A DNA stretch of 64,000 bases from Lantana camara (Eukaryota; Streptophyta; Magnoliopsida; Lamiales; Verbenaceae): assembly GCA_037501455.1 (NCBI GenBank), contig CM074862.1, forward strand, positions 84,312,001-84,376,000, written 5' to 3'. Position 1 is the stretch's first letter, and each line of letters opens with the position of its first letter. A model generated the notes under the pieces. That model made no database searches and was not told the DNA's origin. It saw nothing but the letters and a program-made list of their open reading frames with translations. The position numbers were made by a program, and so were the translations under genes. Positions 11,149-22,732 of the stretch are shown here, piece after piece.

Positions 11149-12146
11149 CCTCCTAATTTCATACCATGACTTTTTTTATGGTCACTGTATATCTCTTGAC
11201 CACCAGCATGATAGGGTCCTATCTAGTCATCTTTGTGCTAGGTCCTTTTGACCAACTCTCACTCTTCTTTCGTACGTCTCTATTGCACATTTAACTTCAA
11301 TTAATGTTGTCATCATTATGTTTGATTATGCTCATAATCTATTAGTGATTAATATTTCTTAAATATGATCATTTGTGCATGCATGTAGAGAAAGATAATG
11401 TGTTTTGTTTGATAATAGAAATTTTATTTTTTTGAGCTTGTATTCGTCACTCTAGTACACTTATATTAGATTTATACGGAAATAGTACAATATTAGCCTT
11501 AAAGGGTGCAAATCGTTGCATAGTATGCACCGTTATTTTCATTAACCATTTTAGTCCCAAACTTTCACAAATATTTTAGGTTCATTGTTAATTTTTTGAT
11601 AGAAAAAATATGTTTGGTTATAACACAAAATTGTGATCGATAATATGTATAATTATCTTTTAGGTTAAGTATAAACCTCATCCAAACCTCTTAATTTCAT
11701 ACCATTACTTCCGTCATGGTCACTATCTATTTCTCTCTCGTCCACCAGCATGATAGGACCCTATCTAGTCGTCTTTGCTCTAGGTCCTCTCAATATTCTT
11801 CTGTACTTCTCAATCACACACTTAACATCAATTAATGTTGTAATCGCTACGTTTGATTATGTTCATAGTCTATTAAAGATAAATATTTCTTAAACATGAA
11901 CATTTGTGAGTGCATGTAGAGAAAGATAATGTATTTCGCTTGATAATAGAAATTTTATTTTTCGAGACTGTATTCATCACTCTAGTACACTTATATTAGA
12001 TCTATACGAAAATAGTACAATTTTAGCCTCAAATGATGTGAATCGTTGCATTGTGTGCATTGTTATTTTCATTAAACCTTTTTAGTCCCAAACTTTTAAA
12101 AATATTTTTTGATTAGTTGTTAATTTTTGGATGGAAAAGATATGTG
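11149..12146. repeat. two-copy direct repeat, ~460 bases each
   Basis: The block at about 11149-11612 recurs at about 11687-12146 in the same orientation, offset roughly 535. Shared landmarks include CCACCAGCATGATAGG, CTCTAGTACACTTATATTAGA and AGAGAAAGATAATGT. By eye the copies differ at several per cent of positions with small indels, so the duplication is not recent. A ~74-base spacer separates them. No coding content seen. Confidence 0.8.
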
Positions 12147-14700
12147 TGATTCACGTGCATCATCAATAGGGTCCACCACTTATGTTTAGGCTATATGACC
12201 AATTTAGAGGGAAAATTCAATTGTACATCAGTTAGCATTGCACAAGCTAATCCCAATAAATTTTCCTCCGAATATGGATAGAGCGGATAACATTCCCCTT
12301 AAACCACAAGTAGTAAGTTGCACTAACAATGCTTGTGAAGTGGTCATGTCTTCTCCATCTCCATTCACAAATTATATTAGTCCATAACTCATATATAGGA
12401 TCTTTATATAAATATAAGAGATATAATGTGAATTAAGTTGTTATCTTCTAATTCATCAGATATCTCTTATTATGATAGCATTTCAAATTGCAGGCCTTGA
12501 AACGACAAAATTTTAATACAATTAATTAAAATATTCGGGAACTATACAAATATAGTTTCAAATTAAAATCTTATATATATTATCAAATTGTACTTTTTCC
12601 ACTCTATATTGTTAAAAGAATTTTTCAATCATAAAATATGTTATTATAAAACTCCTATTTATGATCTTTGTATAAAAATTAGATAGACACTTTAACAATA
12701 TGTAATTAAAAACATCCAATTGTCAAATTTATAACGTGAATTAATTTATTATCTTATAATTCATTAGACACCTCTTATTATAATAAAAATTTTGGAAAAA
12801 ATGGGTAACTTATATTATCAAATTTAAATACATTTAACTAATATATTAACATTAAAGAATTCTTGTTGAACTACCTATAGCTTTTTTTATAAATTAATGG
12901 AGTCTTAATTTTACTATACGAAAAATTCTATTTTAAGCCACAATAAGTACTTTTTTTAATATTTTAAATTAATAATTTATAATATGTATTTACATAATTA
13001 TTTCTAATTAAAAGTTATTAACATAATTATAATTTTGGCCCCCTTCTCAGATTTATTGTTTTAAAATATCATTTTTCATTCTTTCTGAAATATGCATTCA
13101 ACATATATAACTTCATTTTTTGCTGAAGTATTGTATTTGTGATTCTTATTCGATGTGTCAGTAAATATTGTGTTGCCTTTAAGTAACAAATTAAGAGTTT
13201 ATATATGGGGAAGCTAATAAAAAACACTTCATGCACGAAAAATAATATATTTAAGGAACATGTCTTTTTACCGTCAATGAGATTAAAATTATATATATTT
13301 TTTTCAATTATTATTGTTGAAGGAATTTTTTCAATCACAAAACATGTGATCATATATATTCGATGTAAGATCTTTTATATAAAAATGGAAGATACACACT
13401 TTAAACATCTCATTATCAAAATTTATGAAGTGAATTAATTTGTTATCTTCCAGTTCGTTAGCATTTCTTATTATAATAAATATTTCAAATTGTTGAATTA
13501 TGTATATATATCTTTTTCTAAATTGAAGGAGTTTTTAATTCTATTCTATTAAGAGTCCTATTTTAAGTTAATAAGTACTCTTTTAACATATTTAAATTAA
13601 TATATTATAACATGTATTTACATTAGTATCCCTGACTAAAAATTAATAACACAATTATTATTGAAACACAATTATTATTGGGATATAGTTTTAATTTCTC
13701 CTAGAGAAATTAGAGACTATGTTTCTCCTACGAGAATTTTCTACAATCTTACGTTAGAATATATATCTTCAGAGAACGTTAAAAGTTTTGGTCTCATATT
13801 ATATTTCTTTGTTATAACTGTTATATAAAGTTATTTTCGAAAGAGTTTAATTAGAATATTTTAAACTATTATGTAAGCTATTTTTTATTTAATTATTTTA
13901 TTTTATCAATTTCGTAGCCTATAGAATAATTCTCTTCTACCATGAGCCCTATTTTAAGTTAATAAGTACTTTTTTAATGTATTTAAATTAATAATTTATA
14001 ACATGTATTTACATAATTATCCCTAACTAATAAGTATTAACATAATTATTATGAAGTTATTTTAGACGATCAAATATTTTGTAAGAAACTTTCATGCTTT
14101 TATAAGTTATATATATAGATATAGATGATTCTGCCTCTCTTTTTTTATATTTTTAATTTATTTTTATTTATACTGTTATATAAGTGTGGGATCTATTTAA
14201 TATTTATTTAATTTTTATTAAAATAAAAAGTTTAATTTTAATATATTTTAATAGTATTTTTTTTCTCGACACAAGCATCGAGCGTACGTAATTACTACAA
14301 TTATATTATTTATGCGTGCAAGGGCGGCGTGTACCGGTAACTAATGGTACAAAGTTTATTGTCGACTCATCCTCTCTTATACCCTTTGGTTTGGACCATC
14401 TTCTAACTCCTTCCATTGTTCAGATCATTCCCCATCCGACGACTAAGAGTCTAAGACGGTTTAGATCAATGTTTCCCATCTAATGAGTGGGATCAACCTC
14501 ATTTTATTACAAGGAGATGGAGGTTATTGCTGCTCTATGAAACCAGCCTGACACAGAACCATCCTCTAGCCTTTGCCTAAACTCCATGGGCTGATAACGC
14601 AATTAGAGACGAAGCCAAAATTTAATATAAGAAGGAACGGAAATTAAGATTAAAAAATAAAGGAAGCAAAAATTCAAATTAGGAGGTCAAAATCATAAAT
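12147..14700. repeat. AT-rich block with diverged interspersed repeats
   Basis: No gene seen. Two motifs recur in diverged form. One is a GATCTTTATATAAA..TTATCTTC..TTCAT..CTCTTATTATAATA block at about 12390-12490, 12660-12790 and 13370-13480. The other is a CTATTTTAAG..AATAAGTACT..ATGTATTTACATAATTAT block at about 12925-13035, 13555-13680 and 13945-14060. The repeated order suggests an old element family or an ancient local duplication. Confidence 0.55.
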
Positions 14701-14705
14701 ATTTT

Positions 14706-14707
<2 letters not shown>

Positions 14708-14749
<42 letters not shown>
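14708..14749. repeat. (AT)n microsatellite
   Basis: An uninterrupted run of about 20 AT dinucleotides inside AT-rich intergenic DNA. Confidence 0.95.
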
Positions 14750-14754
<5 letters not shown>

Positions 14755-16225
14755 GAAAATTTTAAAAAATTTGGGCGAAAACAACCACCTCATGCACCCC
14801 CTAGCTCCGTTTGTGAACGCAATATCAATATAGAAACAAAAGAAGAAGATTTTTTCTCACAAATGAGGTTAGTTAATATTTAATAAGCAATATTTAAAAA
14901 AAAAAAATTTAATAAGCAATATCAATTTTTGGAAGATTTTCTCTCACAAATTACGGTTAAACCGCAATATCAATTTTTGGTTTCTTACGACAACTAGAGG
15001 GATTTCCCTTTTTCCTTTGTGGCAATGTTTTCAAAACAGAATCGGAGGGCTAACTGGTGGCCTAAATCAACCACCGATCGAACTGGTATGACATAATTAA
15101 TAATTTTTTAATTATATATATATATATAATATTAGAAAGTCATTTCTCATTCGTCATTTGTTAGAACTTAGAAAGTCATATTTCGTGATTCATTACTCGT
15201 TCGTGCTAGTTTACTGATTTGTTAGAACTTAGAAAGTCATATTTTGTAATTCATAAATATAGTGATTTTGTACAAGCTAAGGGGATTTTCCTCCTTTTTT
15301 GTTGTCTGCTTAGCTTGGTGTGTGTGTGTGTGTTGTCGTCCACCTGTGATCGCCAGTTAGCCACTCTCCGTCGCCCTTCCTTTTCACGCGGCCTCCACTG
15401 CTGACTGTTTAATCTCGAGGGATTTAAGCCGGCTTTGTAAGTTGGAGAATTAAAAAGAACTTGAAATTGAGGCAGGAAATTTGAAAACTACCAAAATTAA
15501 TTGCTACAAGGATTTGGAAATCAACATGTTGAACAGAAATCAATTGTTGTGGAAAAAATCATGAGAGCGTAGGTTGCCAACTTTGGTTCTATTGTTGATG
15601 AGATAGTTGACCGTGTTTTTTTGTTTAATCAAAAAAAGAAGAAACCCAGGAACAAAACGAAGATAGAGAAATTGCAACTGACTATTGAGATATAAGAGCA
15701 AAGTCAGAGCTTGGGTTCCCGGCCTCTGCAGAGTTGATTGCAAAGAGGGTTAAGCCTAAGCTGAAATCAATGATTGAGGTGGTTAATCCAGAAAAGTGTG
15801 TTATTAGTTAAGAGAAAAAAAAGTGTGTTATTAATCATTGGAGTTAACAACTCAAAAAACCATGTGTTAATCGAAATTCTCACAAAATATCTTGTGTTTT
15901 AAAAAATACAATAGATAACCTTGTGTTTTTTAAAATAAACTCACCGCCCCCTCATCCTAAATGGTCAACAAAAAACAGTAAAATTCATATTATACCCTTA
16001 CATACTATTTCAAATATATTCAATGCATTTTAATTATAATAACCTTAAAATACACATACGTTACGTACTAAAATAATATTAAATATAATTACATACTTTA
16101 TATATATTTCTAATAAGCTATTAAAAAAATATATATTATTATAGATATAAAAATATTATAATTATATTATTTTTAAAATATATGCATATATATTATATAA
16201 TTAATTACATGTATATAGACTACAC

Positions 16226-16284
<59 letters not shown>

Positions 16285-16348
16285 CTGCCCAAATCTCTAC
16301 AGCACCCAGATTAACAGCCATATTTACACCCCGCACCTGTGCACAAAG
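14750..16348. other. intergenic, no gene recognised
   Basis: Several short frames exist but none resembles a known protein. A 60-base direct repeat lies at about 15160-15255 (TTGTTAGAACTTAGAAAGTC twice). A second (AT)n run lies at about 16229-16281. A stretch near 15540-15760 reads on + with a Lys-rich segment (FNQKKKKPRNKTK) and could be a gene fossil, but stops interrupt it. Confidence 0.5.
16229..16281. repeat. (AT)n microsatellite
   Basis: About 26 AT dinucleotides in a row, ending about 68 bases before the short copia LTR. Confidence 0.95.
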
Positions 16349-16536
16349 TGTTGGGAAGCAAACGCATCCCACATCGGAAGATTGGCGGAAGTTTGTCTAA
16401 TATATAAGTGTTCACCTAACTCCATTAGTATGAGACATTTTGGGATAAGCCCAAAAACAAATTCGTGCGGGCTTGGCCCAAAGCGGACAATATTATACTA
16501 ATGCGGAGTTGGGTGAATGTCCGCGCGGTCCCAACA
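16349..16536 (+). mobile_element. short (188-base) copia-type 5' LTR
   Basis: It begins TGTTGGGA and ends TCCCAACA, an 8-base terminal inverted repeat, and is followed two bases later by a methionine-tRNA primer site. TATATAAG near 16401 could be its TATA box. Its length is TRIM-like. Its sequence does not match the 3' LTR at 18169-18885 of the same apparent element. Confidence 0.75.
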
Positions 16537-16538
16537 AG

Positions 16539-16551
16539 TGGTATCAGAGCC
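16539..16551 (+). promoter_or_regulatory. primer-binding site (initiator tRNA-Met)
   Basis: TGGTATCAGAGCC is complementary to the 3' end of plant initiator tRNA-Met, the usual primer of Ty1/copia elements. It lies 2 bases after the LTR end. Confidence 0.9.
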
Positions 16552-16577
16552 AATTTGGTTCTTTTGCCGGTGTGACC

Positions 16578-18119
16578 ATGAATATGAATACAAGTAGGAT
16601 GATAACTTTGAATGGATTAAATTATCATCTATGGAGTAATAAGATGAAGGATCTCCTCTTTGTCAAATCTTTGCACTTGCCTGTTTTTACAACTGAAAAG
16701 CCCGTGTCTAAAACCGATGAAGAATGGGATTTTGAGCACAAACAAGTTTGTGGTATTCAACACGAGACACATGCGAGAAGTTTGTGGGAGAAGTTGCAGA
16801 ATTTGTATGCATCGAAGACGGGAAACAATAAGCTGTTTTTGCTTAAGAAGATGATGCAGTTGAAATACAAAGAAGGCACTTCTATTGCTGATCACTTGAA
16901 TGAGTTTCAAGGTGTTCTTGATCAGTTCACAGGTATGGGCATTAAATTTGATGATGAAATTGTCGGACTTTGGATTCTTGCCACTTTACCTGATTCTTGG
17001 GAAACTTTTCGTGTTTCACTTGTTAACTCTTCGTCTGATGGTGGTATAACTGTTGAGCTTGTTAAGAGTAGTGTTTTGAATGAAGAGATGAGACGAAAAA
17101 CTCAGCATTCGTCTCAACCCGAGTTGTTGGTTTCAGAGAATAGGGGGAGAAGCCAACATAAATATAATAATAAAGGTAGAAGAAAAAGTCGAAGCAAGTC
17201 AAGGTCAGGATGGAAAGAATTTAAGTGTGATCATTGTGGTGAACCTGGTCATATCAAGAAATATTGTTTTAAATTGAAGAGAGAGTGTGGAGGCAATTGT
17301 GATGGGCACGATAAGAGAGACCAGGATAAGAATGATCGTGTTGCTACTGCTACTTCTAATGATGATCTTATTCTTGCATATGATGACAATGTAGTTGTCG
17401 TAGCCAATGATGATTCCAGTTGGGTTATTGACAGCGGTGCCTCATTTCATGTAACATCAAGGAAATATTTCTTTATTTCTTATACTTCTGGTGATTTTGG
17501 AGTTTTGAAGATGGGGAATGATACGGTGGTACCGGTAGTAGGCATTTGGACTGTTTGTTTGAAAACCTACAGTGGGTCGAGTTTGGTGCTTCATGATGTT
17601 AGACATGCACCTAATGTTCATTTGCACCTGATTTCAGTAGGAAGGCTCGATGATGATGACTATTGCAATTTCTTTTGTAATGGTTAGTGGAAACTCACAA
17701 AAGGGAATCTAATTGTGGCTCGAGGTGATAAATTCGATAATTTATATAAGATGAAGGCTTCTATTTGTGTGAACTCGGTTAATGCAGGAGAGAGTGACAA
17801 CTTGTCAGAGTTTTGGCACAAGAGACTTAGTCACATTAGTGAAAAGGGACTCGATTGTTTGGCCAAGAAGAATTTGTTGTCAGGGCTGAAAGATACAAAT
17901 TTAGAAAGATGTGTTCACTGTTTGGCTGGGAAGCAGAAACGGGTTTCATTCAAGAGTCATCCCCCTTCAAGGAAAACTGAGCTTCTTGAACTGGTACACT
18001 CAGATGTTTGTGGACCAATGAAGGTACGAACTCATCGTGGTGCTGATATGTTGACTAAGGTGGCGAGTCGTGAGAAACTTGAGCTTTGTGCCGGGATGGC
18101 CGGTCTCAAGTTTGAATAA
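16578..18119 (+). pseudogene. copia gag-protease-integrase N-terminus, internally deleted
   Basis: The ATG at 16578 lies just after the primer site; upstream in-frame codons belong to the LTR. Order of domains: UBN2-type gag ([18 protein letters not shown]), zinc knuckle [14 protein letters not shown] (about 17226-17267), aspartic protease VIDSGASFH (about 17427-17453). A TAG at 17685-17687 follows, then in the same frame the integrase zinc-binding HKRLSH..CVHCLAGK and HSDVCGP. The frame then jumps from the start of the integrase core (about 18030) straight to the polyprotein C-terminus (ADMLTKVASREKLELCAG), ending TAA at 18119. The integrase catalytic core, reverse transcriptase and RNase H are absent. 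The gag also looks short by roughly 15 residues between QVCGIQ and HETHARSLW compared with relatives recalled from memory. It could act only as a substrate or gag donor. Confidence 0.85.
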
Positions 18120-18151
18120 TTAAATGGTGGTTTGTCTCCTTCCTCGACTTG

Positions 18152-18168
18152 GGCTGGAGGGGGAGATT
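18152..18168 (+). promoter_or_regulatory. polypurine tract
   Basis: GGCTGGAGGGGGAGATT ends directly before the TGTTGGG that opens the 3' LTR, as expected for a copia element on +. Confidence 0.8.
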
Positions 18169-18885
18169 TGTTGGGTCCAGCCCTCATCTTTGTTGGCCCA
18201 ATTAAGATTGAAATCAAAGCCCATTATAATATTTTTTAATTGGATAGGATTCATTATCCTTTGGGGAAATTGAATAGAGCACTATATATATCAGCAGCTC
18301 TTTTCACCAAAATAGGCGTGAAGTATCAGCAACTTTTAGGCGCAAGTTTTGGGGAAATAATCTGCACAGGTTTTTGGGCGGCGGCAGAATCTTCGTGCGG
18401 ACGATCGAGAGGTCATTTGTGGTCCGATCAAGCTAATTTTAGGACAGCAGGTTCCTAACTCATCGAACTTGAAAGTGAACGGTGGAGATCGGATTTGGAG
18501 CACTGTAAGTTGGGTTTTTGGATGCGTGAACGGTGACGCGATTTTTGGCTTGTTTTTGTGTTCTTTTCTCCTTTTGTGTTCTAGTTCGTTTTGGATCGAA
18601 TTGGTGTTTGGTTCATGTTTGGAGTTAGATTTATTGGTGTTTGAACCGTTGTAATTTTTCCTTGTATTATAGTGGATTAGTTTTTGGGTCTTGTAGGCCT
18701 CGTGGTTTTTACTCTTCGTTTTGAATGGGTTTTCCACGTTAAAATTCTCGTGTCTCTCTATTCTTGTTTGGTTGATTATTTTTCTATCCTTTGGAATACT
18801 TGGTTGATTGTTTATTGGGTATTTGGAGAGGAGTTTGAATTTCTGCTGCGTACACTCGGTTTTGGTGTATCCCTTTCCTATCACA
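18169..18885 (+). mobile_element. 3' LTR of the copia derivative (717 bases)
   Basis: It starts TGTTGGGTCC after a polypurine tract and appears to end TATCACA at 18885, where LINE coding sequence resumes exactly. TATATATA near 18283 is a TATA candidate. The phrase TTTTCCACGTTAAAATTCTC near its end is typical of copia LTR 3' parts. It is unlike the 188-base 5' LTR, so this unit is not a simple deletion of one element. Confidence 0.65.
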
Positions 18886-20498
18886 AAGTTCAGCATAGAC
18901 ATTCGTATTTATTTCGATTCCAGCACTATAAGCTGCTAAAACCCATCCTTTGTGGTCATGGATAACCGCTCCAATGCCTACCGGGCCGGGGTTCCCAAAT
19001 GCAGAACCATCCGTGTTGAGCTTCAACTGGTTGTTACTCGGTTTTATCCATCTCAGCACCTTCACTAGAGCCTGTTTGGGGGGTTCCAACCTAACACCAA
19101 AGTTTCCCGCAACATTCCCATCTCCTTTCCACCACCTACGTTCAAGCCTTCCCGCAGTGTGCAGCTGTGAAATGTGAAGTTTCACTTGCCATTTGATATT
19201 GTAGACAGAAAAAGTCGTTCCTTGATGTTTTCCTCTATTTCTTTCCATCCAGCTATACCAAAGAACTAACGTAGGAATAAAAATTCTCATATGATTTCTT
19301 GTACTAAACGGCGAAGAGCGGAGCGAGTTAAGTAGCACATGTATTGACCTTGTTTCCGGTACCTGCACATTAAACAAATCGTTAAAATATTTCCAAACAA
19401 CCCTTACCTTATTGCTATTTATAAAAAGGTGGCTCATCGTCTCTTGTTCACTACAGCATATGCATTTTGAAGGGAAGAGCATTCCTTTCCAATGCAAGTG
19501 CTCATCCACCGGTATCCAATCGTGCAAGAGTCTCCACAAGAATATCATTAATCGTCGGAGTTAAATTAATGGACCAAACTGCACTCTATAAATCCACCTC
19601 CTCCGAGGTTCGTCTAAGCTTCTCCCATGCTGAGCGTAAAGTGAACTGCCCGTTCCTACTCCCTTTCCACCTACCTATATCTGTTTGTCTAGCTAAGATA
19701 GGGATTTTGCAGATTTCCTCCACAGTTTCCTTATCCATAACCTACAACAGTTTATCCCTTTCCCACGTTCCATTGCTTATGAATTCTCTAACTTGCTCTT
19801 TCCCGTAAGCCCCAATCCGTTCTGCGGTGATCGACTTTCCTCTATACCACTCATCTTCCCAAAAGGCAATATTTCCTTCTCCTACGCACCAGTATATCTC
19901 TGCTTCCACTGCCATTCTCACTTTACATATTCTCTGCCATACTACAGAATGGTAAGCTGCCACATGTGCATATTTGGGATGGAAACCTTTCCAATAACGG
20001 CTCCTCATAAACCGGGCCCATAGAGAATCACTCATCCGCATGCGCCACCATAATTTGTACGTGTAAGCCTGAACAATATCTCCAAGGCTCCTAACTCCAA
20101 GACCTCCTTCGTCAACAGGATAACAATTTTTTTTCCAACTTGTCCAATGCAATTGTCGGTTCCCATCTCTAGAGCCCCAGAAAAATTTATTAATCATGAT
20201 CTCAATTCTATTTATCACAGAGTTGGGAGGTTTAATGATTTGGAAGAGATGCGTTGGCAAGGCTAGAAGAATAGACTTAATGAGCTGTAGTCTTCCACCA
20301 TGTGAGAGATATGCACACTCCCATGCATTAATCCGATTACGTATATATTCTGCTAATTAAATAATCATATAGGCTGATCTTTTTTCTACCCCTGTAAAGA
20401 GGCGCTCCAAGATATCTGATTGGAAGCTGGTCTTGCGTGTATCCCAATGTTCTTTGCACCTCCAAAGCAGCACTTGAAGCATTATTACCTACAACAAA
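18886..20498 (-). pseudogene. L1-type LINE fragment: end of RT, zf-RVT, RNase H
   Basis: Read on minus from 20498: LPIRYLGAPLYRGRKK (end of reverse transcriptase thumb) and ECAYLSHGGRLQLIKSILLA. Next come INKFFWGS and DEGGLGVRSL (20200-20080), a WRMRMSDSLWARFMRSRY segment, and the zinc-binding zf-RVT stretch CICCSEQETMSHLF (about 19465-19425). The RNase H start, NTDGSAFGNPGPVGIGAV, is near 19020-18965. It stops after VYAEL at the copia LTR boundary, so the rest of RNase H is missing. A stop at 19742 and a frameshift before 19548 break the frame. It is much better preserved than the LINE at 4.5-10.8 kb and belongs to a different subfamily. Confidence 0.88.
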
Positions 20499-21762
20499 GG
20501 GAAAAATGCAAAATCAGGATACCAACTCTCCCTAACTAGCGTTTTCGGGACACTAAATTTTTCGGCGACAAAAAAGTCCAATAACTCTACAAATCTGTCA
20601 ATTTTAGGACAATGCTCGCCGGATTCCACTGTTTGCCGCCGGAGAGTATGGACACGTGGCAACTTTGCTGACATGTATGATGACAACACAACCACGTTAG
20701 TTATTGTCTCCACGTAATTGACAAATGGCATATGACGTGGATGGGTCTCGCTGACATGTCCAATGTGATGACGTGGCATTAACACCACTTGCCACGTAAT
20801 TTCCATATATATTTTGATTGTTTTTTTAAATCCACATAATGCACTATAGATATTAAAAAAATATATAAAAAAAAAAAACGAAATAAATTTTTTTTATTTT
20901 GACAAGTAAAATATTAGTATAATTGAAAATATATGATAAAATTAAGTATACATTATTTAAAAAAATATGTAAAATAAAATTTTAAAATAATATATACTTA
21001 ATTTTATCATATACTTTCATATACTAATATTTACATGTAAAATAAAAAAGATTATATAAGTATCTAACATGTAAGCATTTGTTTATTATCATTTAGATTA
21101 AATTATATGTTTTGAAAAAATATGTAAAATAAAATTTTAAAATAATATATTATATACTTTTATTTTTCTTACTTTTACATAATATTAAATTTATTATGCT
21201 TTTATTATAATTGTATAGATACTAATTAAATATTACGGTCCATCACTGCATCACAAATTATTAAGTTAAACTTAATTTTTAAAAAAATTTAAGCAGAAAT
21301 TATAGGAAGAAATATGAAATTCACAAAATTAGAAGAAGCCCTAATAGCAATGTGCAGAAGAGGAAATGACCACAATATGCAGAAGAGGGAATGACCACAA
21401 CCGCCGCCACAGTCAGCACACCACCCCAACCACCCAGCACCACCGCTGCAATAGTCGCAGACCACCATTACCACTACCACAACCGCCCACCGCTTCCACG
21501 GTCGCACAACCACCACTAGCACCACCATAACCGGATAGCACCTCCACCACAGTCGTCCATACAAAACGCACGTCATCAACCACCGCCGTCGGAATCATCC
21601 TTTCTCTCGCAGAGCTGATCTGCTCGGACGCCATCATCGCCGCACTGTCCGACTCCTCTCAAATCTGGTCCGACGCAAAAATCGTCGGCCCCTCCGCCCT
21701 CGTCTCCGCCCCACCACTACCACAACAATCATACATCCCTCCTCGTCTCCCCCATTTCTCCC
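20499..21762. mobile_element. candidate non-autonomous TIR element
   Basis: The LINE sequence stops at 20498, and a segment opening GGGAAAAATG begins. At 21753-21762 the sequence reads CATTTCTCCC, a 9-of-10 inverted match. The same 8 bases, ACAACAAA, flank both ends (20491-20498 and 21763-21770). This fits a Mutator- or hAT-type insertion of 1264 bases. Inside are an AT-rich foldback (20903-21041) and a CCA-rich stretch (21400-21760) with a stop-free frame on + from about 21530 that has no ATG. The inverted repeat is short and the match could be chance. Confidence 0.35.
20903..21041. repeat. AT-rich inverted repeat
   Basis: TATGATAAAATTAAGTATA at 20932-20950 is perfectly inverted at 20993-21011. 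The imperfect arms extend to about 45 bases each around a 42-base loop. Confidence 0.75.
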
Positions 21763-22310
21763 ACAACAAATCTCCCCTGACTTTTACCAGATCTGAGGGT
21801 ATTAGTTAGGGTGCACATTTTGTGTAATGTCTTTGTTCATTTTTACATCAATTCAATACCACCGTCGCCGCCCCTCTCCCCTCACCCCATCACGCCACTA
21901 CGTCCCATCAGAAGTCAACCGTTCCCCCTGTTAGAAAACACGAATCAGAAAGCAGCGGAATTTAAAAAATTTTCCCAACAAAAGGACCTTCTCGCAATCG
22001 TGTAACCAAATTCGTAAAGATAGAAAACTTACTTTTCTTTTATTCTTTCTTGAAGCGTTTCAAGCCACCCAAGAACGCTCTTCTCGCGGCTTGATCCCCT
22101 CTCCTTGGTAAAGCTCGAATCTTTAAACTTCGAACTTGAAGTCTCTAGAGAAAGTCCACCAACTTGACCACAATCTAACTAGTAAGGATGCTAGTTCTCT
22201 AGTTAGTGTTTAGGCTTAACCTAGGGTTTAATATAATCTTGGAGAAAGGAAGGTGTTCAACACATGAACCAAGAATTGTCAATTAGCTCTAAAGGGGAGC
22301 ATGAGCTCCC

Positions 22311-22320
22311 CTATATATAG
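22311..22320 (-). promoter_or_regulatory. TATA box in the copia 3' LTR
   Basis: CTATATATAG (a palindrome) is flanked by GGGGAGC and CTCCCC repeats. The equivalent site in the 5' LTR is 36474-36483. It lies about 340 bases downstream, on minus, of the CACGTG cluster. Confidence 0.55.
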
Positions 22321-22660
22321 GAAAGGGGAGGGGCGGCCAAACCTAGTCCTAATGGACAAAGGATTTGGTCCCTCTCTCTCCTATTACTTGATCATCAAGT
22401 ATTTCCAACTTTGACTTTGAATTCTAATTCAAGTCAACTTTTAAGAGAGCTAAAAATATCCAAACTATTTTTGGATAATTTTTATACTTTATTTATTATA
22501 AAATAAATAACTTATTTTTATCTAATTAATTAATTCGTAATTAATTAACTAGATTATTTTCTCCAAAATTAGACTTTCTTTTTAATTCAAAATTAAACCA
22601 AAGTCTATTAAATAATTAACTAATTAATTATTTAATATATATATAATATATATATATATA

Positions 22661-22732
22661 CACACGTGTGTGACACGTGTCACAGTGACACGTGTCACTC
22701 ACGTGAGCCACACGTGTGACTTCACACGTGTG
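22661..22732 (-). promoter_or_regulatory. cluster of six CACGTG (G-box) motifs, 3' LTR
   Basis: Six CACGTG cores occur in about 70 bases, most of them inside longer palindromes such as GACACGTGTC. CACGTG is the core bound by plant bHLH and bZIP factors (light, abscisic acid and stress responses). The position upstream of the TATA box in U3 suggests an enhancer. The binding factor is inference. Confidence 0.8.

Noticed and set aside
16473..16577. Upstream start of the copia gag frame inside the LTR
   Set aside because: These codons translate LTR and primer-site sequence; the ATG at 16578 begins the conserved Gag.
18784..18885. C-terminal extension of the LINE RNase H frame beyond VYAEL
   Set aside because: The extension translates copia LTR sequence; the real LINE homology stops at 18886.
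21289..21637. Val/Gly-rich frames on minus
   Set aside because: Translations of the CCA/CAC-rich low-complexity stretch; no gene family recognised on either strand.
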